From Pseudomonadota bacterium (GTDB lineage Bacteria > Pseudomonadota > Alphaproteobacteria > Rhizobiales > Rhizobiaceae): a stretch of 5,395 nucleotides of DNA. The position numbers and the translations under genes were made by a program. Of this stretch, positions 1 to 5,327 are shown in pieces. Position 1 is the stretch's first letter. Every line of letters starts with the position of its first letter. The notes under the pieces are model-generated. The model was not told the DNA's origin. It saw only the letters and a program-made list of their open reading frames with translations, and did not search any database. Location: NCBI GenBank assembly GCA_023428515.1, contig JAEYXI010000556.1:1-5395 (forward strand), read 5' to 3'.

Positions 1-5
1 CCACC

Positions 6-338
6 ATGCTTCGCTATCTCACTGGCGTCGTCTGCCTTTTAGCGATCCTGCCGGCGATGCTGGCCCCCGCGGTGGCGGCCGACGCGGCGGCAGGCAGGAC
101 CAAGGCCGCCAAATGCACCGTCTGCCACGGCCTCGACGGCATCGCGAAGAACCCGAACGCGCCCAACCTCGCCGGCGAGAGCACAACCTACATCCGCAAG
201 CAGCTCGGCGCCTTCAGGAGCGGAGAGCGCAAAGACCCGCAGATGTCCATCATGGCCAAGAATCTCAGCGACGAGGACATCGCCGACCTCGCCGCCTGGT
301 ATTCGAGCCTGAAGGTCACCGTCGAGATGCCGAAATAG
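6..338 (+). CDS. Small exported class I c-type cytochrome
   Basis: A 110-residue protein that probably carries electrons in the periplasm with one covalently bound heme. Residues 1-25 look like a Sec signal peptide: a short basic start (MLR), a hydrophobic stretch and a cleavage region near AVA-AD. The heme-attachment motif is C37-T-V-C40-H41. The distal Met ligand is probably M80 or M83, and the ending LSDEDIADLAAWYSSL is typical of the cytochrome c553/c4-like fold. The mature chain would be about 85 residues, a normal single-domain size. The start codon lies 5 bases from the window edge, so no ribosome binding site can be judged; the well-placed signal peptide supports this ATG. The gene converges on the nitrile hydratase cluster, and its upstream neighbours and redox partner are outside the window. 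The family is clear; the exact electron-transfer role is unknown. Confidence 0.88.
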   Translation: MLRYLTGVVCLLAILPAMLAPAVAADAAAGRTKAAKCTVCHGLDGIAKNPNAPNLAGESTTYIRKQLGAFRSGERKDPQMSIMAKNLSDEDIADLAAWYSSLKVTVEMPK

Positions 339-346
339 GCGGCATC
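326..346. terminator. Inverted repeat between convergent genes, possible shared terminator
   Basis: A perfect 7-bp inverted repeat (GATGCCG, 7-nt loop, CGGCATC) spans the stop codon of the cytochrome gene and nearly all of the 11-bp gap before the end of the convergent accessory gene. Its position suits a bidirectional end-of-transcript structure. Neither strand has a T tract after the stem, so it is not a canonical intrinsic terminator. It could instead be a 3'-end stabilising hairpin or chance. Confidence 0.45.
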
Positions 347-349
347 AGG

Positions 350-688
350 CTATCGCTGCGGATCGTTCTCCAAAAGGATCGGCTTGCCGTGCGGGGTTGC
401 GTGCGCGGCGCGCTCCCACGCGGCGGCAAGCGCGTCGACTTCCGGCGTTTGCGCCACGCCCTTTCCGGCCAGCAGCTTTTCCAGCGCCGCCAGCCAGTGG
501 TCATAATAGTCGCTGCCGTCGGCGGCGGCACCCGGCTTCTTGACCTCTGCCGACAGCGCCTCGGCCCATTCGCCCCAGGAGAACAAGCCTTTCTCGTGCA
601 GCGCCACCGTCAGCGCGAAAGCCTCCGCCTGCCAGGGCTCAGCGAAAACCGGCGCGTCTACCCCAGGCGGCAGGTCACGTCGGCTCAA
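350..688 (-). CDS. Nitrile hydratase accessory (activator) protein, TTG start
   Basis: A 112-residue protein of the nitrile hydratase accessory/activator family (the P14K-type partner of cobalt enzymes). Known members form a complex with the alpha subunit and help it acquire cobalt and mature. The hallmark block is F-A-E-P-W-Q-A-E-A-F-A-L near residues 15-26, followed by L-H-E-K-G-L-F-S-W-G-E-W at 30-41 and Y-Y-D-H-W-L-A-A-L-E at 61-70. The frame is open further upstream, but that part is Arg/Ser/Thr-rich sequence opposite nthB codons and does not look like protein. The best start is TTG at 688-686: it is preceded by GGGAG at a 7-nt spacing and gives a protein of normal family length. This start overlaps the end of nthB by 14 nt, which suggests translational coupling. 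The protein resembles residues 23-90 of the beta subunit encoded just upstream. The family is secure; the exact start is inferred. Confidence 0.88.
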   Translation of the reverse strand: MSRRDLPPGVDAPVFAEPWQAEAFALTVALHEKGLFSWGEWAEALSAEVKKPGAAADGSDYYDHWLAALEKLLAGKGVAQTPEVDALAAAWERAAHATPHGKPILLENDPQR

Positions 689-1334
689 GATAGCTCTCCC
701 AGGCGTCGATCGAGACCGTGAGCGTCGGGTCGGCGTCGTCGCCCCAGATCTCGCGCCCGTCGAAGACCACCGTATAGACCCATTGCGGGTTCTCGCCCTG
801 GCCGTGGGCATTGGTGTCGGGAAAGACAAAACCTTCGCGCACGGCATCGATCACGCCGCGTTTGCCGCGTGCGTAACGCGGAAGCCTGGTGTGGCCGGTC
901 GGGCTGAAATTATGCGTGACGATCCGGTCGCCTGCCTTGAAGCGCGGCGGCTCTCCGACCGGCCGATTGCAGGGACCGCCGCGCGAAAGCACGGCCGGAA
1001 CGTCTGCTGCCCTCAGCACGCGCTTCGGCTGCGGCGCGCCGTCGACCGCGCTGCCCTCGGCAAGATCGCGCTCGCTGACGAAGCCGTGGCGCGTCAGCAG
1101 CCGCTCCAGCCCCTTGATCCATATCTCGTAATAGGTCGAGGCAAGGTAATCGACCGGATGGCGGTTCTCCCGCGCGTGGCGGCTCTCGTCGATGTTCCAG
1201 GCGCCTAGGGCGCCGGCGCAGAGCGTCAGCCCGAGTGCGCGCTTCTCCCAATCGGCGTGGAAGATCGGTTCGTCCTTTTCGGGCGCTACCGGGCCGAGGC
1301 CCATCTGGCCGCCGAGGTCCTGCGGGCCGTTCAT
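675..1334 (-). CDS. nthB: Nitrile hydratase beta subunit
   Basis: A 219-residue beta subunit of nitrile hydratase, the cytoplasmic enzyme that hydrates nitriles to amides. The N terminus [12 protein letters not shown] and the following GPV-PE block are characteristic of the family. R52, in the E-S-R-H segment, matches the conserved beta Arg52 that contacts the oxidised cysteine ligands of the alpha subunit. The segment [12 protein letters not shown] near residues 147-158 contains the second conserved arginine, probably R150. The C-terminal domain (about 125-219) is the small barrel-like part that ends in the W-E-S-Y-L motif typical of beta subunits. The ATG overlaps the alpha-subunit stop as ATGA, so the two chains are probably made by coupled translation in equal amounts. 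The length is normal and there is no sign of damage. Confidence 0.96.
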   Translation of the reverse strand: MNGPQDLGGQMGLGPVAPEKDEPIFHADWEKRALGLTLCAGALGAWNIDESRHARENRHPVDYLASTYYEIWIKGLERLLTRHGFVSERDLAEGSAVDGAPQPKRVLRAADVPAVLSRGGPCNRPVGEPPRFKAGDRIVTHNFSPTGHTRLPRYARGKRGVIDAVREGFVFPDTNAHGQGENPQWVYTVVFDGREIWGDDADPTLTVSIDAWESYLEPT

Positions 1335-1948
1335 GCGGCTTCGGGCTCCAGCGCGAGGCCCGTGCCGATCATGGAGTCGCGCGTCACCAGCCCGGCCAGT
1401 TTTTGTTCACTCCAGCCATCGGTGCCGGCCGGGCGCTCGGGCACGACGAGGTAGCGCAGTTCGGCCGTCGAATCCCACACGCGGATTTTCTTGTCCTTGG
1501 GCAGCGTCAGCCCGAACTCTTCAAGCACGCCGCGCGGATCGATGACCGCCCTGCTTCGATAGGGCGGCGCCTTGTACCAGACCGGCGGCAGGCCGAGCAC
1601 GCTCCAGGGATAACAGGAGCAGAGCGTGCAGACGACGAGATTGTGCGTGTCCTCGGTGTTGAACGCCGCCTGCATATGCTCGCCCTGCCGGCCGGTGAAG
1701 CCGAGCGAAGCGATCGCGGCCGTCGCGTCCTGGCGCAGCCAGTCGGCGAAAGCAGGATCGTTCCAGGCGCGCGCCACGACCTTGGCGCCGTTGCGAGGCC
1801 CGACCTTGGTCTCGTAGGTATCGACGATGACGTCGATCGCCGCCGGATCGATCAGCCCCTTGCTCGTGAGGATCGTCTCCAGCGCCCGCACCCGCGCCGC
1901 CATCGGGTCGAGTTCGTTGTCGTGGTCGTGGTCGTGGTCATGTGACAT
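1331..1948 (-). CDS. nthA: Nitrile hydratase alpha subunit, cobalt type
   Basis: A 205-residue catalytic alpha subunit. The metal-binding claw is V106-C107-T108-L109-C110-S111-C112. In this family the three cysteines and backbone amides hold a low-spin metal, and two cysteines (here C110 and C112) are oxidised to sulfinic and sulfenic acid. Threonine after the first cysteine, rather than serine, marks the cobalt form. Other family blocks are [10 protein letters not shown] (45-54), P-P-V-W-Y-K (121-126), [11 protein letters not shown] (130-140) and V-W-D-S-T-A-E (157-163). The N terminus begins with alternating His and Asp (residues 3-10), a possible weak metal-binding tail. The ATG at 1948 is kept because such His-rich tails occur in related alpha subunits. 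No normally spaced Shine-Dalgarno sequence precedes it; the nearest candidate, AGGA, is about 13 nt upstream. It follows the LysE-family gene by 46 bp and overlaps nthB by 4 nt. Confidence 0.96.
   Translation of the reverse strand: MSHDHDHDHDNELDPMAARVRALETILTSKGLIDPAAIDVIVDTYETKVGPRNGAKVVARAWNDPAFADWLRQDATAAIASLGFTGRQGEHMQAAFNTEDTHNLVVCTLCSCYPWSVLGLPPVWYKAPPYRSRAVIDPRGVLEEFGLTLPKDKKIRVWDSTAELRYLVVPERPAGTDGWSEQKLAGLVTRDSMIGTGLALEPEAA
1919..1939 (-). repeat. Hexamer repeat encoding the His-Asp tail of NthA
   Basis: Three and a half tandem copies of the hexamer GACCAC encode Asp-His-Asp-His-Asp-His-Asp at the start of the alpha subunit. Such in-frame 6-bp repeats can gain or lose units by slippage without breaking the frame, so the number of His-Asp pairs may vary between strains. 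The repeat is directly visible; the variability is inference. Confidence 0.7.
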
Positions 1949-1969
1949 GAGCAGAGGCTAGTCCTGCTC
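1949..1969 (-). promoter_or_regulatory. Hairpin directly before the nthA start codon
   Basis: The RNA reads GAGCAG, a 9-nt loop, then CUGCUC immediately followed by the AUG of nthA: a perfect 6-bp stem abutting the start codon. The only purine-rich candidate ribosome site (AGGA) sits partly in the 5' arm and loop, about 13 nt from the AUG, farther than usual. Folding could hide this site or bring it closer. The inverted repeat is visible; a regulatory role is inferred. Confidence 0.35.
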
Positions 1970-1994
1970 GGCCCCGGCAACAAGCGCCGACTTG

Positions 1995-2591
1995 TCACTT
2001 CAACATCGGCCAAAGGCTGGCGGCGAGCAGCAGGCCCATGGCGATGTTGAACCATTTGAGGCGCGCCGGGTCGGCGAGGAAGCCGCGCAGAGCCGTGCCG
2101 AAACCGGCCCAGGTCGAGACGCTGGGCAGGTTCACGGCCGCAAAGGCGCCCGCCACAATCAGCACCGAAAGGAACGGCGCCTGCGGGCTGGTGTAGATCG
2201 CCATCGCGCTGACGGCCATCACCCAGGCCTTTGGATTGACCCACTGAAACGCCGCTGCTTCCAGGAAGGTCATTGGGCGCCCTGCGCCGTCGCCGCCGCT
2301 GCCCATCGAGCGGGACACGGCAATGCGCCAGGCAAGGTAGAGGAGGTATGCGCCGCCAATGACCTTCAGCGCCAGGTGCAGCGACGGGAATGCGGCAAGC
2401 AGCGTTCCGAGGCCGAACCCGACCGCCAGGAGCAGGATCAGGAAGCCGCCGCCAATGCCGAGCGCATGCGGGATGGTGCGCACGAAGCCGAAATTCACGC
2501 CGGACGCGAGCAACATCAGATTGTTCGGCCCCGGCGTGATCGAGGTCACGAAGGCATAAACGAGCAGCGCCAGGAAGGCATCTACGGACAT
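1995..2591 (-). CDS. LysE/RhtB-family exporter
   Basis: A 198-residue inner-membrane protein of the LysE/RhtB family, whose studied members export amino acids or related small metabolites. The family signature S-I-T-P-G-P-N-N-L-M-L-L-A-S-G lies at residues 17-31, in and just after the first membrane segment, and F-Q-W-V-N-P-K-A-W (115-123) is the second conserved block. About six hydrophobic segments can be seen, near 3-24, 40-65, 72-92, 118-135, 138-165 and 180-197, with a Gly/Ser/Arg-rich loop around 93-107. Length and topology are normal. The substrate cannot be read from the sequence. The gene lies 46 bp upstream of nthA on the same strand and could share a transcript with the nitrile hydratase genes. 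It lies 124 bp downstream of ilvH, with a hairpin and a palindrome between. Confidence 0.92.
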   Translation of the reverse strand: MSVDAFLALLVYAFVTSITPGPNNLMLLASGVNFGFVRTIPHALGIGGGFLILLLAVGFGLGTLLAAFPSLHLALKVIGGAYLLYLAWRIAVSRSMGSGGDGAGRPMTFLEAAAFQWVNPKAWVMAVSAMAIYTSPQAPFLSVLIVAGAFAAVNLPSVSTWAGFGTALRGFLADPARLKWFNIAMGLLLAASLWPMLK

Positions 2592-2615
2592 GGTCAGAGG
2601 TTTCCGAGAATTGCT

Positions 2616-2636
2616 TATGTCAGCTATACTGACCTA
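2616..2636. repeat. Imperfect palindrome upstream of the exporter gene
   Basis: TA-T-GTCAG-CTATA-CTGAC-C-TA is symmetric about position 2626 with one mismatched pair outside the GTCAG/CTGAC core. Further GTCAG or CTGAC copies occur at 2593-2597 and 2656-2660. The position, 25 bp before the exporter ATG and over a possible -10 box, fits an operator for an unseen regulator. The symmetry is visible; the regulator is unknown. Confidence 0.4.
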
Positions 2637-2652
2637 ACAGCCAGAGCGTCCA
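2623..2652 (-). promoter_or_regulatory. Possible weak promoter for the exporter and nitrile hydratase genes
   Basis: On the minus strand, TGGACG (2652-2647) and TATAGC (2628-2623) are separated by 18 bp, each matching the sigma70 consensus at four positions. Transcription would start about 25 nt before the exporter ATG. The -10 box lies inside the palindrome at 2616-2636, so a bound regulator would block it. The match is modest and could be chance. Confidence 0.3.
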
Positions 2653-2686
2653 TCGCTGACTTGTCGCCAGGACAATCTTTGGAGGA

Positions 2687-2715
2687 GCCGTGCGGGACGT
2701 AGTCCGCCGGACGGC
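2687..2715 (-). terminator. Hairpin directly after ilvH, possible operon terminator
   Basis: Immediately after the ilvH stop codon the RNA can form a two-part stem. GCCGU pairs with ACGGC; inside it GCGGAC pairs with GUCCCGC, leaving one bulged C and a UAC loop. An unpaired CCG on one side separates the two parts. It is followed by UCCUCCAAAG rather than a U run, so it is either an atypical terminator or a 3'-end stabilising structure that may let some transcripts continue into the exporter gene. Confidence 0.42.
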
Positions 2716-3288
2716 CTACATCCCCTGCGGGCCGCGGTTCATGGCGGCGACGCCGGTACGGCAGATCTCGACCAGGCCGAGCGGCTTCATGATCGCGATG
2801 AACTGGTCGACCTTCGATCCCTTGCCGGTGATCTCGAAGATGAAATGCTCGGTGTTGGCGTCAATCACGCTCGCCCGGAAAGCATCGGCAAGCCTCAGGG
2901 CCTCGACGCGATCGTCGCCCTTGCCCGCCACCTTGACCAGCGCCAGCTCGCGCTCCAGCGGTCGCTCCTGGCCGAGTTCCCCGGCCCGCACGGTGAGATC
3001 GACCACGCCATGCACCGGCACGATGCGTTCGAGCTGGTGCTTGATCTGCTCCAGCACATGCGGCGTGCCGCGCGTCACGATGGTGATGCGCGAAAGGTGC
3101 TTCTCGTGCTCGGTCTCGGAGACGGTGAGGCTTTCGATATTGTAGCCGCGTCCGGAAAACAGGCCGATGACGCGCGCAAGCACGCCCGGCTCGTTGTCGA
3201 CGAGTATGGACAGCGTGTGCGTCTCGGGAAGCTCGGTCTCCTTGGCGATGAAATAGGCGGAGCCGGTGGGTTGAAGCTGGGCGTTCAT
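2716..3288 (-). CDS. ilvH: Acetolactate synthase small (regulatory) subunit
   Basis: A 190-residue regulatory subunit that activates the large subunit and makes the enzyme sensitive to valine. An ACT domain spans about 24-99, starting H-T-L-S-I-L-V-D-N-E-P-G-V-L-A-R-V and continuing F-S-G-R-G-Y-N-I-E-S-L. G35 and N50 fall where the valine-site residues G14 and N29 lie in E. coli IlvH, so feedback inhibition is probably intact. The C-terminal small-subunit domain spans about 110-185, with L-A-L-V-K-V near 115-120 and V-E-I-C-R-T-G-V-A-A near 173-182. The N terminus is about 20 residues longer than in E. coli. GAGAG lies 7 nt before the ATG as a ribosome site. The gene follows ilvI by 61 bp on the same strand, and the two are surely one operon. 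Confidence 0.97.
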   Translation of the reverse strand: MNAQLQPTGSAYFIAKETELPETHTLSILVDNEPGVLARVIGLFSGRGYNIESLTVSETEHEKHLSRITIVTRGTPHVLEQIKHQLERIVPVHGVVDLTVRAGELGQERPLERELALVKVAGKGDDRVEALRLADAFRASVIDANTEHFIFEITGKGSKVDQFIAIMKPLGLVEICRTGVAAMNRGPQGM

Positions 3289-3349
3289 ATTTGACTCTCG
3301 ATCTCGAAAACTTGCGCTAACTTGCTGGACGACAATCCTTTTCGCCTGC

Positions 3350-5146
3350 TCACACCAACTCCCTGCCCTTGGCGTCGATGGCGTTGGCCACCGCCTCGTC
3401 GGTCGCTTCGTCGGGCAACAGCATCTCGTTGTGCGCTTTGCCGGACGGGATCATCGGGAAGCAGTTGGCGAGCGCGGCGACGCGGCAGTCGAAGATGACG
3501 GGTTTCTTCACCTCGATCATCTCCTTGATCGCGCCGTCGAGATCGCCCGGCTTCTCGCAGCGTATGCCGTGCGCGCCGTAGGCCTGCGCGAGCAGCACGA
3601 AGTCGGGCATCGCCTCGGTATAGGAATGCGACAGACGGTTGCCGTGCAGGAGCTGCTGCCACTGGCGCACCATGCCCATGTACTGGTTGTTCAGGATGAA
3701 GATCTTGATCGGCGCGTCATATTGCACCGCGCAGCTCATCTCCTGGATGGTCATCTGCACGGAGGCGTCGCCGGCGATGTCGATGACCAGGGAATCCGGA
3801 TGCGCGATCTGCACGCCGAGCGCCGCCGGCAGGCCGTAGCCCATCGTGCCGAGCCCTCCTGACGTCATCCAGCGGTTCGGCTGGTCGAAGTGGAAATGCT
3901 GCGCCGCCCACATCTGGTGCTGGCCGACCTCCGTGGTGATGTAGGTGTCGCGTCCCCTGGTCGCCTCGAAGAGCCGCTGGATGGCGTATTGCGGCATGAT
4001 CACGTCGTCGCTCGGCCGATAGGCGAACGAGTCGCGTGCGCGCCATTTCGCGATCTGCTCCCACCACGGGTAGAGCGCCTTCTTGTCCGCCTTGACGGGC
4101 GCCCGCCACAAACGCACGAAGTCTTCCAGCACATGGCCGACGTCGCCCAGTATGCCGATGTCGGCGCGGACGTTCTTGTTGATCGAGGACGGGTCGATGT
4201 CGATGTGGATCTTCTTCGAGTTCGGCGAGAAGGCGTTGATGCGGCCGGTGATGCGGTCGTCGAAGCGCGCGCCGATGCAGAGCATCACGTCGCAATCGTG
4301 CATCGCCATGTTGGCCTCGTAGGAACCGTGCATGCCAAGCATGCCGAGCCAGTTCTTGCCGCTCGCCGGATAGGCGCCGAGCCCCATCAGCGTCGAGGTG
4401 ATGGGGGAACCCGTGAGTTCCACCAGCTCGCGCAGCAGCTGGCTCGCTTCCGGACCCGAATTGATGACGCCGCCGCCGCTATAGATGATCGGCTTCTTCG
4501 CCGTCGCCATCAGCTCGACGGCAGCCTTGATCTTCTCGAGGTCGCCCTGGAGCTTCGGGTGATAGGAGGTGCGCGGTGCGGTCTGCGGCGGCGTGTAGGT
4601 GCCCTTGGCGCACTGCACGTCCTTCGGGATGTCGACGACAACAGGGCCGGGGCGGCCGGTCGTCGCGACGTGGAAGGCTTCGTGGATCGTCGCGGCGAGA
4701 TCGTTAACGTCCTTCACCAGCCAGTTGTGCTTGGTGCAGGGCCTGGTGATGCCGACGGTGTCGCACTCCTGGAAGGCGTCAGAGCCGATCAGCGAGGTCG
4801 GCACCTGCCCGGTCAGGCAGACCAGCGGGATGGAATCCATCAACGCGTCCTGCAGCGCGGTGACCGCATTGGTGGCGCCCGGCCCCGAGGTCACCAGCAT
4901 GACGCCCGGCTTGCCGGTCGAGCGCGCATAGCCCTCGGCGGCGTGACCCGCGCCCTGCTCGTGGCGGACGAGGATGTGCTGGATGTCCTCCTGCTGGAAA
5001 AGCTCGTCATAGATCGGGAGGACCGCGCCGCCCGGATAGCCGAACAGGTGCGCGACGCCGTTGTCCTTCAGCGCCTGCACCACCATCTCCGCGCCGGTCA
5101 TTTCGAGATTTGGCATCTCGCGCCGTTCGTTCTGTCCGTTGCTCAT
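3350..5146 (-). CDS. ilvI: Acetolactate synthase large (catalytic) subunit
   Basis: A 598-residue thiamine-diphosphate enzyme (also named ilvB). It condenses two pyruvates to acetolactate, or pyruvate with 2-oxobutyrate, in the first shared step of valine, leucine and isoleucine synthesis. The N-terminal ThDP domain (about 17-185) has F-G-Y-P-G-G-A-V-L-P-I-Y at 35-46 and catalytic E63 in R-H-E-Q-G-A. A central FAD-associated domain (about 205-345) contains I-G-A-R-F-D-D-R at 291-298. The C-terminal ThDP domain (about 400-555) has G459-D460-A461 and ends its cofactor motif at N486-N487; Ala replaces the usual third Gly of G-D-G, a form I recall from other alphaproteobacteria. The frame stays open to 5356, but that part crosses the attenuator terminator, so the start must lie below it. 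ATG 5146 has AGG-type purines nearby (GGAACCAGG) and is preferred; ATG 5116 or 5101 are alternatives, the last closest to E. coli IlvI in length. Confidence 0.96.
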   Translation of the reverse strand: MSNGQNERREMPNLEMTGAEMVVQALKDNGVAHLFGYPGGAVLPIYDELFQQEDIQHILVRHEQGAGHAAEGYARSTGKPGVMLVTSGPGATNAVTALQDALMDSIPLVCLTGQVPTSLIGSDAFQECDTVGITRPCTKHNWLVKDVNDLAATIHEAFHVATTGRPGPVVVDIPKDVQCAKGTYTPPQTAPRTSYHPKLQGDLEKIKAAVELMATAKKPIIYSGGGVINSGPEASQLLRELVELTGSPITSTLMGLGAYPASGKNWLGMLGMHGSYEANMAMHDCDVMLCIGARFDDRITGRINAFSPNSKKIHIDIDPSSINKNVRADIGILGDVGHVLEDFVRLWRAPVKADKKALYPWWEQIAKWRARDSFAYRPSDDVIMPQYAIQRLFEATRGRDTYITTEVGQHQMWAAQHFHFDQPNRWMTSGGLGTMGYGLPAALGVQIAHPDSLVIDIAGDASVQMTIQEMSCAVQYDAPIKIFILNNQYMGMVRQWQQLLHGNRLSHSYTEAMPDFVLLAQAYGAHGIRCEKPGDLDGAIKEMIEVKKPVIFDCRVAALANCFPMIPSGKAHNEMLLPDEATDEAVANAIDAKGRELV

Positions 5147-5204
5147 CGGCCTGGTTCCGTTTCTGCTCGCCGCCGGCGAATTTTGGTCTGTGATCTGCTT
5201 TGGG

Positions 5205-5232
5205 TAATAAAAAAGGCCCCCGAGCGAGCCTT
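5205..5232 (-). terminator. Attenuator terminator upstream of ilvI
   Basis: The RNA forms a 7-bp stem (AAGGCUC with GGGCCUU, including one U-G pair) with a 6-nt loop (GCUCGG), followed directly by UUUUAUUA. Including the two U's of the stem, the run is six U's long. This is a classical intrinsic terminator. It stands between the leader peptide and ilvI, 33 nt after the leader stop codon and about 60 nt before ilvI, with no other gene to terminate, so it acts as an attenuator. Confidence 0.88.
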
Positions 5233-5290
5233 CGCATCTGCGCATGGGGTGCTTTCGCCCGGCGGTTACACCGCCTTGCCCACGCGCCGA
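5220..5290 (-). promoter_or_regulatory. Alternative leader RNA structures (pause stem and antiterminator)
   Basis: Segment 1 (UCGGCG, 5290-5285) can pair with segment 2 (CGCCGG, 5264-5259). Segment 2 extended (CCGGGCGA, 5262-5255) can instead pair over 8 bp, with one G-U, with segment 3 (UCGCUCGG, 5227-5220), which takes in the terminator loop and two bases of its 5' arm. Pairing 2:3 would therefore block the terminator. Segment 1 lies just after the Leu-Ile-Leu-Val-Val codons, where a stalled ribosome would cover it and favour 2:3. A separate perfect hairpin (GGCGGU-GUA-ACCGCC, 5275-5261) spans the leader stop codon and competes for segment 2. The pairings were found by eye without energy calculation. 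Confidence 0.6.
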
Positions 5291-5319
5291 CCTACTACGA
5301 GAATGAGTGTCTGTTTCAT
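5266..5319 (-). CDS. Branched-chain amino acid leader peptide
   Basis: An 18-codon reading frame encodes MKQTLILVVGRRVGKAV. Seven of its 17 residues are Leu, Ile or Val, and five stand in a row (L5-I6-L7-V8-V9), exactly the three end products of the pathway whose first enzyme is encoded just downstream. In attenuation of this kind, shortage of charged Leu, Ile or Val tRNA stalls the ribosome on this run and allows transcription to continue into ilvI-ilvH; with plentiful tRNA the downstream terminator forms. There is no Shine-Dalgarno sequence before the ATG (the preceding bases are GGTCCCGCCCG). The promoter is so close that the AUG is probably at or within one base of the RNA 5' end. The role is inferred from composition and position, both of which are strong. 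Confidence 0.85.
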   Translation of the reverse strand: MKQTLILVVGRRVGKAV

Positions 5320-5327
5320 CGGGCGGG

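Noticed and set aside
689..847. N-terminal extension of the accessory protein up to the ATG at 847
   Set aside because: These codons overlap nthB in another frame and give low-complexity Arg/Ser/Thr sequence absent from the family.
540..1208. Plus-strand open frame of 222 codons opposite the accessory gene and nthB
   Set aside because: It is antisense to two recognised genes in GC-rich sequence, with no recognisable domain or ribosome site.
1235..1945. Long open frame on the plus strand opposite nthA and nthB (236 codons)
   Set aside because: It is Arg/Ala/Pro-rich with a run of valines opposite the His-Asp repeat, has no family features, and lies wholly opposite well-recognised genes in GC-rich DNA. 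It is a shadow frame.
1992..2702. Long plus-strand open frame opposite the LysE-family gene (236 codons)
   Set aside because: Its composition (Arg, Gln, His, Glu-rich) is that of an antisense shadow, and the opposite strand encodes a clear membrane exporter.
3309..3325. Direct repeat AACTTGC, two copies 10 bp apart, between ilvI and ilvH
   Set aside because: Short and with no further copies; in a 61-bp gap within an operon it is most likely chance.
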